Under the pieces are notes generated by a model. The model ran no database searches. It was not told the origin of the DNA and saw only the letters and a program-made list of their open reading frames with translations. 64,000 nt of DNA from positions 8,102,217-8,166,216 of the forward strand of contig NC_049979.1 of NCBI RefSeq assembly GCF_000003815.2. The letters run 5' to 3'. The position numbers were made by a program, and so were the translations under genes. Of this stretch, positions 10,501 to 22,063 are shown one piece after another. The first letter of the stretch is position 1; each line of letters starts with the position of its first letter. The stretch comes from Branchiostoma floridae (Eukaryota; Chordata; Leptocardii; Amphioxiformes; Branchiostomatidae).

Positions 10501-13011
10501 TCCGCTCCTGGGTTGAGCTGAGACTTTCCACTGACAGTGTTCAGGAAGTCACTGAATGGATTTGTGGATGTGTATACCTGTGCAACAAACCATCACATCA
10601 TAAACATAGAAAACGCATTACATTGGTATAACGTGAAGACAGTGCATGGTAAAAAGAAGGCTGTTTTGATGTGGTATGTGGGGATAGAATAGACAATCCC
10701 TTACTTTTATAGTCAATGGTATGATACATGGTAGAAGCCACAAGATTGATTTTTGTGTTTCCAAAACATGTACATGAAGACAAGCTGATGGTATTTTTTT
10801 TCTGTAACCACTGATTGAATTTAGCAGTAAGAAATTATGTCACTGCTCAGTTTCTCACAAGCAGCTTCTGAACAAAAAGGTCTGCTTGGACTACCTTCCC
10901 AGCAAAGTTGAGCCTCTGCAGGCTGAGCGGCTGTGTTCCCATGTTGACCCTGAAGGAGTGGTTCTCAGGAAACAGAACTTCATCCCGTATGTAGCTCCCT
11001 GTGGTGTCCCCGCCACTGCTGCAGGGGATCTTCTCAATGTCCAGCACACCAACCTCCTTAGACACATCACCCTGCTGGGCATCAGCCAGGGAACCGTACA
11101 CCTCCCAGTTGTTAAGGTTGAACCACTCCTGGGTCTGCACCTGGAACTCTGCAAGCTGACCTGTATAACAGTGGAAAGATCATCGGTTAACATTTCAGGG
11201 TCGTATACGTTTCCTACTTCTTAAACACTTGGCTGAGCAATGCAATCTCTGCTGTTGAGGCTGCAACAGGCTCCTCCTGGAGGGGGCTGATATTGATTGG
11301 GCCGCTATAAGCGCAATTTCATCAGGCTGATCTTAACATGAGTGCTGGTTGTCTAAGAAGCTATTTAGGTAAAGATCTGATCCTGACCTGGAGTGGCACC
11401 TTGACAAGATGGGTCTATGTTGGCAGGATTGGCGGGGAAGTCCAGGATGACGTTAGGGCCAAGGATTATCTCACCAGTCATAGGAAGTGCCTTCAGGGGG
11501 TTAGAAAAGAGACAAGTTAATTGAAGAACACATACCAGAACCAGCAGTGGAACAATAATGATAGCAAAACATTATTTCATCTATGGGATGTGATGTAATG
11601 TAACAATTAAGCTACATTATGTAAGTACTGTGTATATGCTCCATCATCATCATCATCATCGGTCTGCCCCAGCACAAAAAATAAAAAGTTTCCCATTCTA
11701 CCGTCCTTCACTTGTAAAGATGTGCTCATGTAGCATTCACATATGAAAGCTGATTAAGAGAAAAACCTTAGCATCTTCATCATTCTTGTTTATCCTATTG
11801 AAGGTAAAATATGAGCATAGGTGGTCAAATTCTGCTGAGCTGATACTTACCAACTCTGTGATGGTCAGGTTGGACTGGATGTATACTGATACGGGCTGTG
11901 GAAAAAGAGGATAAAAATCATCAGCAAGTCTGATTTGAGAGATGACAAATAGCTTAAAACTATAAAATACTTGTGTTTTGAGACAAACATTTTTTGTGAG
12001 AAACAACCATATAGAATACACACGAGAGGGCGATGATTCAGTAGTTTGACATGTACCTGCATGGCTCCTAAGTTGATGGTGTCAGTAGGACAAGGTGTTC
12101 TGTTCAACCCTCCCCAGTTGTCTGCATCATTGTAGTCCGAGTACTTGATCCAACGTTTCACCACGGCATCGCTGCTGCCAGCTGTGGTCAAAAGGAAGTA
12201 CAAAGTACAAGTGGACTGTTTGCCATACTTTTATAACTAGGATCTTATGGATACTTTTTTGCAATGTCATTATTGCCAGTTGAAAGTTTGCCATCCATAC
12301 TGCTTTCTATTTGGTACTCTTCTTCCATGTCAAATCTTGGGCATTCTCCTTGGTCAAATCTATTCGAATAAACCTTCACAATCAATACAAAAATCTGAAC
12401 ATCCCTTCATATGTATAACGACCCGTCCCTACCTACACGTGTGTAGTGGTCCGCCCCTCCTTAGGGATGATTGACCTAGACGGGCCCATATGCCGACTCG
12501 AAATAAAAATTTGCACTTGGTTTGGCGCTGGAATCGATCAGTAAACCAGATAATCTTTCTTTTAGTTTTAATCATTGTTCCCTAATGAGATTTTCCACGG
12601 ATTATACATCAGTGGCCCAAGCCGTGAACCTGTGAAAACGGATTACCGTGGTGTAAATGGCGCTAAGTGTAGCTGATTAGCCTCTTTTGTTGACTCTTTT
12701 CTTTACGTAAGTTCGCCACCCCATCCCTCAATTCCACCTATCAATTATCTCATTTCAGACAATTATAGGAACAAATACATCCATTAGTGTCCTATACGAA
12801 GAGCACAGGTGTCAGAACTAAAATATTCCGAGCAAAGTACCGCAATCCCCTTGAAGAAAACAACAGAAAATTCTCGACAGAAGACCGTGCCAAAGTTCAT
12901 CAGGTAGCGGTCCCCACAGATGGACATGATCGAGCGCTTTTCTTCGAAAACCGTACCCTAAAAATCCAACTTACCAAGTATCAGAAACAACACAAGTATC
13001 TCCCTCATCAT
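7558..13011 (-). CDS. AMN: Amnionless (cubilin membrane anchor)
   Basis: Type I membrane protein that anchors cubilin and drives its endocytosis in absorptive epithelium. Thirteen coding exons give 538 aa (human 453): 13011-12975, 12181-12057, 11895-11851, 11490-11388, 11160-10895, 10577-10434, 10219-10123, 9915-9833, 9553-9400, 9255-9187, 8850-8751, 8331-8106, 7725-7558. Phase closes throughout. Residues 1 to about 18 are a signal peptide. The N-terminal domain has the family NW...NRTPCP signature. A VWC-like cysteine module covers about 228-273 (CACGND, CAAVQC, HCCGVCGA). One membrane helix spans about 379-404, followed by RRR and a 134-residue tail, much longer than in mammals. The tail carries FSNPNF (444-449), FNNPMY (473-478), DNPMY (484-488) and ENPIY (520-524), sorting motifs for PTB adaptors such as Dab2/ARH. 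Start choice: tandem ATGs at 13011, both leading into the signal peptide. Confidence 0.94.
11641..11661. repeat. (ATC)n microsatellite
   Basis: About six uninterrupted CAT triplets in an AMN intron. Confidence 0.85.
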
Positions 13012-14192
13012 GGAGGGTTGCAGACGATCAGCTCACTGTTTAGTAGATCGGTGTTTTGGAAGTTAGCGCTGTGGTTCCTTTTTTCCCGTCTTCTCAGAAT
13101 ATTTTTGCGCGGCCCGTACCAGACAGTGACGTCTGGAACTAATTACCTTGGACCGCTGAATCTTTAAAGCTGGGATGGGGGGTATCAAATAATATCTTTT
13201 CATATATAAAGATATCTTTCAAAATGAAAAAAATAATCGTTTGCAGTAGGCGATACATAACATTACATTTTTTTTTAGTTTTTCTTATAAATTTACCCGC
13301 CAAAATGAGTTGTAAGAAGAAAAGTAAACAGGTTAGTAAACTTTACCCCTTACTACCGTATGGTTTCTCCCGTCCAACCAAAGTTTTAGCAAACTTTACG
13401 CCCCTTTTTCCTCTGGAGTGAACGTCCTGGCTTAGAGTTGAGTTTACATCGCTGAATACCTACAGAACTGAACGAAATGTGTTCCTAATTCACCTCCTTT
13501 GCCTTTGATGATTTTTCAAGAAAAAGGAGGCATTGACCAAAATATTTGTTGTACCAACAAAATGAATGATCTCTCTACTAGTATCTAATGATATTCACAT
13601 CAAAGACATCATTGCCAAGCATAACACAAATGAATTTTAAAAATTCTTTATTTCTATCTATATTCTTCACTCACAATATACATTGCACACTGTGATCCTC
13701 CTTGCCCAGGCATGAATAAAAGGATATACTTGAATGAGGGATATCATATGGTATATTTCACATATGCCACATGCAGTACATCAATAGATAGGGCTGTAGG
13801 AATGTGAGTAGAGACAAGAATATTCAGATGGGTCCTTTGGAGGCTTTAATAGCTGCATACATACAAAAGGTTTATATGGGTACTGGTACATAGATAGGAA
13901 CTAACAGTCTGCAGTATAGTGTACATAGTGTCCACCTTTCTAGATGGATCTTTTCCATCATACAAGACAGAAAATCATTTTTTCATGAGCTTAAAGGATG
14001 GAGTGGCACTTCTTTTTTTTTTCATTTAGACAGGTGACTATCACCTTTGAAAAGGTCAAAATATCAACCCGGAGACCAGTCTGTAGGTTTTCGATCCACT
14101 CACACTGAGAGAGTCCCCTAATCTTTTCGATAAGTGCAGTGGGTTCTTTAACGTGTGTGGGGTGTGGCTCTCCCCAAACACGGGAGAACACT
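13012..14192. other. AMN promoter and B3GALNT2 3' UTR
   Basis: Spacer between two tandem minus-strand genes. The lower part should carry the AMN promoter and 5' UTR. From about 13640 upward it is the probable B3GALNT2 3' UTR. No coding exon was seen. Confidence 0.6.
13647..13652 (-). terminator. Probable polyadenylation signal of B3GALNT2
   Basis: TTTATT on the plus strand (AATAAA on the minus strand), about 540 bases past the B3GALNT2 stop codon. Confidence 0.5.
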
Positions 14193-17100
14193 TCATGGAC
14201 ACTGGCAGGGATTCCCACACTTCTGCAGGTTGCTCCACAACGTCATCAGCTGTGTCGGCTGCTGTTCAGGGGAGGAGTACATCTCTGTAGTACAGCCTTC
14301 CTCGCACTGCCAGGAGTGGTCCTGGGGTAAAATAAAGGACATGGGATACTGGTGAACAAAGTTCTTTGCACAAAACAAATACAACATAAAACTAGCCAAA
14401 GTTTTGGTAACCAACCATCACCTTCCTCTGCGCATTACTAACTGATTCTATTTGGTACTGCAGCTAGGTCTCGCTAGAAATGTTAGCTAGGTATCAAGAC
14501 TATAGTTGTGTACAAAAAAAAACTATGAAATGAAACTATTCAAGGTAATGACATACTGTTTATTGACTTCTCCAAAATGGATATACAATAATCATTAAAA
14601 GTGCAATATATAATCATGTTATCAGAAATGAAAAAAAAATGTAGAACACAAATAAGTATCTGGATTACATACAGATATAAGATTTGGTCCAACTGCAGAC
14701 AACCAGATCCCCAGTGACACATCTTCTCCCTAGACAAAAAAGAATTTCAAGTTCCATGATAAATTTCAGAATACATCTTATTCTCATGAAAAGAAGCACT
14801 TATAGAGTTTTTGATGTCTTAATGCTATATGTGATCAAGATATGAACAAAAACAGATTTATAGAAGGCCAAATCCACACACAAGAGCTGACATGTTTCAC
14901 CTGATATGGCCTGAGCTGGTGTGCATTCTCCGCTAACCAGGAGACAAGGTCAGCTGACAGGATGTTGCCTGCTCCACAGGCGAAGGCAGGGTAGACAGGG
15001 CTGGGGTAGTCCTGCTCTGCCCACTTCCCATGGTGTTCCACTGCCCAGCCACTACGAAATCTGAGGGTGAAAAATAGCTAGTGAAAAGCTCAGGAATCAC
15101 AATTTTTGCACTGAGTAGAAGGAAGTGATGGTTATCTCCAAGTAGTACGTATACAGCTTTTCATGGGCCTGCCAGCTTACTAACCCAAGACCATAACTGT
15201 TAGACCAAATGGTCCAGACCCATTGGACTGGTCAGTTGGTGGCGCTTAACCACACTGTCACACCAAGTTAGGAATTGACCATTGCATTCTCCAAATGAGC
15301 ACGGTAAGTTAAAACAAGCATGAGAGATAGTCACAATATTTGTTAATCACTTTTGATAAGTAACATCAAAGGTAAGACAGACTTACCTACTCCACCATAC
15401 TTTGCTTTTTTCCCGAAGTTTTAGAGTCTCAATCCCCTGTATAAAATCATACAGATGCAAACACTGTTAGAGATGAAGCGCACTGCTTTGGAACATTGCA
15501 ATCATGCATGAAAGACTTAGGAATCAAAATGGTGTATTCTCTACCTGTAATCTTACTCACCATTGCTATTTTGTCCACATCAATAAAACAGTCATCATCA
15601 GTTTTCAAAGTAAAGTTGAACTTCACATTTTCAGTGACCCTAAAGTAAGAAAGAAACAGTGTTTTCAATAAAACAATCTGAGCCAATCAGCATCCTGATG
15701 GTAGGAATACAAATGAATTGATCTACAGAAAGTCTGCCATGAGAATAAAATCCTAAACTGGTCAATCATTTATGAATGAGCAGTAAGTATATGACATTGT
15801 TATGTATCAATAGAGTTTCTGCATTCTCTATGAAGATATATCAGGCTACAAAACTCTACCTTGTAGCAAGTTTATCAAAAACATACTTTGATGAAATTTT
15901 ACCACTGTTCTCATATGAATGTACTGCAACTTTATGTATCCTCAACAAACATATTCATGAAGGCAGCAACCTTAATGTATCCTTACCATTTGTAAAACCC
16001 CAGGATCTTCTTTGGCAGGTTTCTGTAGAACTCTACTTCCTCCACCAGGAGGATGTCCCCGTACCGCTCCACCTCCATCTCCAGATGCTGCTGCTCTGCA
16101 CCAAGCTTAACTGACCACTCTTTGGCACGAAGGTCCTGAGGGGCCTGCTCCAAGAACTCTGGCTCTATATACAAAACATATGACTGACTAAAACCCTGGC
16201 TGAATAACTTTGGAAATTTCTCCTCAAGCTGCTACATTGTATAGAAGGACATTTATAGAAGAGATAATAACATCCTTGATATGTCTTTATTTCACTATAC
16301 TAAATCACTATTAGTATTACAAGTACATGTTCCTTCAGAAAAATAGGCTGCTAATACTTCCAGCACAAATCAACTTTCATTTTGTGACTATGGAATGGAA
16401 TAGACCACATACCAGAGTAATAATATCTTATCAATGATAGTGTAATGAAGTTGTGAATCTTACCAAAGACTCTGTACATAAATGTGGCTGCTGTGTGCTG
16501 CTGGGCATGGGTGTGATGAGGAAGATACCCTGACTCAGGCATGAAGTCAACTTTCTGAAAATCAACATGTCAGGTGTTATTCCTGAAAGTATCACCATCA
16601 TCATCATCTGAAGTCACAGTTGTGGGATACCATCAATTGCTTTCCTCTTTTATACACTGCTTGTTTTTTTTTTAAATAACAAAGTATGCATAACCAATTT
16701 TTTTCTTGTCCTATGATATTAATGACCAATAAAATATTGTACAATTATTGTACTTTTTCAGAGTCTCACCTTTCGGAGTTGAAGTACACCTCCTTTGTTG
16801 CTGACCTGTAGCTGGTCCAGTGGAAATGTCACCAACAACTCGTTATCAGCTGCTAGGCTCTCAACAGTGATGGTCCCCTGGAAACCCTGCAGCATAGAAA
16901 AACAAATACCTGCTTTGATATTTACAGGTTAACTCAAACAACCAAATAAGACCATCTTGACCAAATTAAAGACAAGGAAGATATTTTCTGAATAAAGTTT
17001 CAAAGTTTCAAGATGAGGAGGAGAATAGTAAACATACATCCCACCTTTGGTAAGACATAATTCTGCACAGCCTTAAAAGTGTTGCCCCCTGTATGTATCC

Positions 17101-20100
17101 CAGGGTTATCTGATGTGAAATTAACACTCAGTAAATTCTCCTGGAGGAAGGAAACAGATAAGGCAAAACATGTGATAATTCTAGTCCATATCATTTTCTA
17201 TCGAAATCGCCAAAGAAAAAGAAGTGCCAAAGAAGAGTTAGTTTATCAGCGTGTTCCCAGTGAAGGGGAAGGAATTAGCTATGAGGAGGATGGTAAGTAC
17301 GTATGCTAGCCTCCATATTAGGCTCTCTATGCCTTTTCTAGGCTTATAATTCCCTTTTATGCTGATGACTTGTTTTTGTGCAAATTACCCAATAAAAAAA
17401 AGGTATCAGCAAAAAGTGTATAATAAGACAAAAAAAGGCGCAGAGAGCCTGCTATGCCTATGGAGGCTAACTCAGACAAGCTTACTGGATTATGAATGTA
17501 GTTTTTGAAGCTAGTTTTTTTACCTTTGCTGCAGAGTCTACCAGCCTGACTCTGACACCTTCTGCAGGTATGTCCCCTCCCAGCACACCCAGCTTGGTGA
17601 TGACCACAGGGTGGTGGACAGTGAAGGGGGTCTCCACTGGACCTGTCTGCTGCTGGCTGCTGGGGAGACTGTTCTGGGAGGCCAGACTGAGGGCCACCAC
17701 CTCTCCTGCACATACTGGTACAGGGGGAAATAGGCTTCAATAAAACACGTTAACTTCAAATGCAACAAACAGGTCTTACAGTTCTAAGGTCTAAGCCATT
17801 ATTCGTAATACTCTTACTATCCATTTATTCATTTCCATCTTTCTACCTTCAACAATACTGTGGTCAATAAAGGCAAGAACTTGCTAACTTGAACTTTAAA
17901 AAGTTAATTGAAAGTATGATCAAAGCATAGGAAGTACTGTAACAATTCCTTTGTTATCAGTGTACAGCTCTTTTTTTTTTAAGAATCAAGTTCGTAAGGC
18001 CTGATGTTACCATCATGAAGATGAAGAGCAGACCATAGCGATATCTGTAGCAGCATCTCTTCTCCCTAAGTCAGAAACATCAAGCTTAGGCAAGCTTGAC
18101 TTCACTGACTCAATAGGTGAAGCAGGGGCTCAGGAGATTACCTACCCCATTTAGCTTTGTAGCTATCATACTCAGTACAGCAGTATTTAAAAATTTACTT
18201 GTTTCTGACAAGGACAGTTTCTGGCAGGTGAAGGGATCCAGTCTGTCAGCAGGTGGAACTGGGCAGGGTTTGCTCCCTACGACAAATTTCACCAGAATCC
18301 TGAAGGAACAACACAACATTTAGTCAGACAAGACAACTTCAAAACTCATCTCAACTGCAGAACAATACATTGCTTCTGGGGAATAATTTAGATACAGAAA
18401 AAAGCAATAAAATAAATCACACCATGCTTCAACATCCATCGTATGATTGATAGAAATTGTAAGTACATTTATAATAATTAAAAATGCCGTAGGGTAGTCT
18501 TTAATACATGCTGCAATTTCTACAGAAGACATATGGAGAGACACAATGAACATGGTATAATATATATATAATGTGAAAAGATGATGTTTAAAACACATCT
18601 GAGGTGATTGCATTTTATGTTTGATACCTCTTGCTATAGTCTGGATGCTGCTGTATGTAGCCCACCCATGTTGCTCGGAGAGCCCGACGTTGTTCAAAAT
18701 TCTCTCTGGCTGAAAGGATGCCAATAATTATGTCATACTCTGGCCTGGCCTCATCTATAGTGGGGGAATGAAACTTTGTGTTAGAAGTATGAAGAGCCCT
18801 TAAATAGACACCAGCAGAATTCCATTAGGGTTCGATGAAAGAGCTGGGCTGTCTACCTGGCCTGTCTACCTGGCCTGTCTACCTGGCCTGGCTATCACGT
18901 CAGGCTACTCAGATCCCCCCATTCATAGCCCCATCATATGGCACTCAGCTGATTGACAGGCATAGTAATTGCTAATCTCCAACCTGCGGGTGACCTGAGG
19001 CTGGCCTGTCTATGTGCACCACTGGCTGGCCCCTTCGGGAATGTGTCTGGGAGGCATTCCTTGCAGGAACACAAGTACCAGCACTGTGTGTGTATGTGTG
19101 TGTGTGTGTGTGTTTTCTTTATTGAATATCTATCTTCTAGGACAGAAAATCTCAGCTCGTACAACAAGAAAGACGAGCATAAATCACTGTAAAGCTAAAC
19201 TTGTACTGACCAAGGGGGGTATAATTACATGTACCTCCTTGTTCTCTATACTAGTATGCCATATTGACATATACGATGATATACAATCTCAGTCAGGTTT
19301 CTCCCCAGAATTTTTAGTATATAGTGGAGAGACTGGCAAAAATAACCTGACCGTAAGATGACTATTTTTTGGAAAGCCTAATCTTATTTTCTGACAAGTT
19401 GAGATTGTTAAGTGTAAAGATTGTGAAGTAAACACGTTTGCACTGTTTAAGTGTTTTCATGAAAATGGGATCATTTTGCAATGACAGAAGGTGTCAAGTT
19501 CTCCAAGAATAATAGCAATTCCTTTAGCAATAGTGAAACGACTATTGTTTCGATCATCGCCCATTCAGTCACAAGTTTTTGCAGCCAATGCTGATTGGAA
19601 AAGTGGCACAAAAATCTGTGAATTGTCATGAATTTTAGCAAACCTAACCAGGAAAATAGGAAGAAACACACTAAATTTTAAAAGTAGTAACGTTATAGTG
19701 GTGCTGGGCCAGGAACATACTGGAGGGCCGCCCTTGTTCCATCCTCTGGGGAGGACCCTGTCGGTAGTCACATAGCCTTTTAGAGGCTGTGGATTGTTAT
19801 CCACTGTACAATTTTTGTGTCCAGGACAGAGCCCAATCTTCTCCTTCCACTGCCAATAATCTCTTTAACCCCCTTGTACAATTGGATGGAGTGGGGAAAG
19901 TCCTGTATTACCAGCACAGCTTTTGTGACATGTCAAAGGATATGAACCCAGGACCTCTGTTTTCTAGGTCAAACATTTACCCAACACAACAAGGTAGGAG
20001 TCAGAGAAGATTGGACAGGCAGATTTCACCACAGGGGCATATATGAACAAACAAAATACTAACTAAGTAATTACTAGCTTGCAATTTTCAGACCAATCTG

Positions 20101-21018
20101 GTATATAACCGTTATAAAATCTTTTTACAAAATATAATGATAAAGGAGTATCTTCTAGACTAGGTTTTATATAACATGTGAAATCGGAGTCATTTGTTAC
20201 TTTGCAAATACTTCATTTTAGGAATGAATAGTCCTAACTAACAGCTTTTAGGAATACATGTAGTCCTGAAATGCAAGACTAAACAGCTTCAACTGAGACA
20301 CGTTCACAGATCTGGGACACTTCCCATAGTTACACACAGTGCTGGTACTTGTGTTCCTGCAAGGAATGCCTCCCAGACACATTCCCGAAGGGCCCAGCCA
20401 GTGGTGCGCATGGACAGGTCAGCCTCAGGTCACCCACAGGTTGGAGATTAGCAATTACTATGCCTGTCAATCAACTGAGTGCCATATGATGGGGCTATGA
20501 ATGGGGGGATCTGAGTAGCCTGACGTGATAGCCAGGCCAGGTAGACAGGCCAGGTAGACAGCCCAGGTAGACAGCCCAGCTCTTTCATCAAACCCATTCC
20601 ATTACACATCTCACACATTACATAGATACTTAAGATAAAGAAATGCCTGTGTCACCAGTTTTGCGGTAATCGTACTTCTTCTTCGGGATAGGTGACCAAC
20701 ATCGACAAGCCAATGAATCTGTCACCCTGTTGGGTCAGGTCAGAAGTCGGGCCACTGATGAGTACTTGAACATGTGGTAGTTTTGTGGTGATCGTACCAG
20801 TCACAACCTTATGTTCCGAAACCCCTATGTGCCTATTTGTACATAGGGGGTGTTGGAATAAAGAGGCGTCAGATGTTTCTCCTCATTTCCCATCTCATAA
20901 CCTGTTTAATGTTATACTAACCAACAGAAGAAAGTCCGAGGGAGGAAAGAATGAAGTCCCATAACAGACTGAGGGAGATGACTGCAGCCAACACAGCTCC
21001 CCATCTCCACCACTCCAT
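14193..21018 (-). CDS. B3GALNT2: UDP-GalNAc:beta-1,3-N-acetylgalactosaminyltransferase 2
   Basis: ER/Golgi type II glycosyltransferase (GT31) that adds beta-1,3-GalNAc to GlcNAc, as in the core M3 O-mannosyl glycan of alpha-dystroglycan. Thirteen coding exons give 487 aa (human 500): 21018-20922, 18754-18628, 18299-18199, 17705-17524, 17140-17045, 16886-16770, 16554-16464, 16164-15987, 15639-15561, 15436-15387, 15060-14901, 14729-14673, 14321-14193. A signal-anchor lies at about residues 7-25. Family blocks are YDIIIGILSAREN, RALRATW, ILVKFVVGSKPC, the DXD motif in LKTDDDCFIDVD (D344-D346), YPSPVYPAFACGAGNILS, GEDVSLGIW, and the C-terminal cysteine-rich QCEEGC...CGNPCQC. The exon 15060 acceptor was chosen because it restores WWSRFRSGWAVEHHGKW, equal in length to the human segment; a competing AG nearby gives a shorter reading. 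Confidence 0.96.
17305..17471. mobile_element. Short inverted-repeat element in a B3GALNT2 intron
   Basis: The left arm GCTAGCCTCCAT...AGGCTCTCT and the right arm AGAGAGCCTG...ATGGAGGCTAAC are imperfect inverses about 30 bases long around an AT-rich core. Confidence 0.65.
18845..18892. repeat. Tandem CTGTCTACCTGGC units
   Basis: Three to four copies of a 14-base unit near the tip of the left foldback arm. The right arm has three inverted copies with substitutions. Confidence 0.85.
19084..19113. repeat. (TG)n microsatellite
   Basis: A nearly pure TG run at the inner end of the left foldback arm. Confidence 0.85.
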
Positions 21019-22063
21019 CCGTTGAGCCTGCAGTCTCTCAGCCAGGCCGAACTGGAACAGACTAGAAGACACAAAAAAACAAGTTCTGAAAGTTGGAGCT
21101 TATCCATTATCATGTCACGTCCTAAACACATTAACAACGTTAACACATATAAACATGATCTAGTAAAGTTTTCTGCTGTGTGAATGTTTTGTCTGCATCC
21201 TGCGCCTTTCTCTTCTGCATCCCTATCCCTGCATCCAACCGAATATCATCAGCTCTCTCTGTGCATTCCATATGTCCTTATGAACAAATGAAAGAAATGC
21301 AAATCCCATTGTGTCAGAAGGATAGCTTGCAGAACTCATTAACATATGAGACAAATGACTATGAATTGATACAAGCTGATACCTTGTTCGCTATCTCCCC
21401 ATCATCTCCATCGATTTCATCTGCAAACTGACCCTATTGTTTTCAACAACAACGCCCTCTGGTGCTGACCTATAATATTGCACATGCAGGAAGTTGGATC
21501 AGCCCATTCGGAGTGGTGAAGATAATATTAGAATCATTATACAACAGATATTGTTCTAAAATTGATGAAAAAAATACAACAACTACCTTTAAAACAAAAT
21601 ATACTCACTTTCTTACGTTTAGTTTATTTGTTAACTTGGGGATGTCGGTCCTTAAAATCTTCTGCCCCCATGAAATAGTGGTTTATTCTAATCTACAAGA
21701 TGGCGGAATTTGGCTGAAACGACCCTGGAAAAGAGTTATCTTCTTGGCTTTTCGCCACTTCAGCGTTGATCAGAAGACTTCTGACCATACGGAAGTATAC
21801 AATAACGTCGCGTGAACATAGGGGGTTATAATCTGTTGCTTCTGTATGCTAAATGTGCATGTTTTGGATGTAAATGTAGCAGAGTTGTAGGTGGGAGGGG
21901 CTGACAGCTGTGACTGGCGTTTCGCGACCGTATTCAAATCTGAAAATAACCGGGCGCTTTACAACAGGATGTACCAACATGTTTACGACAATACTAGCAC
22001 AACTATGAGAAAACTCTTTCGGTTTCGGAGACTCTTGGTCAAGAAATCACCGTACAGTGCACG
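21019..22063. promoter_or_regulatory. Head-to-head promoter region of B3GALNT2 and the F-box gene
   Basis: Roughly 1 kb separates two divergent start codons and should contain both promoters and 5' UTRs. No coding exon was seen. It contains a YY1-like site and a GGAAGT (ETS-type) motif near 21789. Confidence 0.6.
21696..21706 (+). promoter_or_regulatory. YY1-like core promoter motif
   Basis: CAAGATGGCGG matches the YY1 consensus (AANATGGCGG), which in animals sits close to transcription starts in the direction of transcription. It lies 358 bases before the F-box gene ATG, so it may mark that gene's start site. Confidence 0.5.

Larger units (their letters stand above)
18823..20600. mobile_element. 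1.77-kb element with ~260-bp inverted arms (foldback type)
   Basis: The arms at about 18826-19090 and 20330-20598 are near-identical reverse complements. Both start at AAGAGCTGGGCTGTCTACCT, include the CTGTCTACCTGG tandem units and end near GCTGGTACTTGTG. The 1.2-kb interior encodes nothing recognisable. The element lies inside B3GALNT2 intron 1. Confidence 0.85.

Noticed and set aside
15540-15561. Longer version of the B3GALNT2 DDD exon, through MVSKITG
   Set aside because: The GTGAGT donor at 15560 gives the right length and phase to the next exon.
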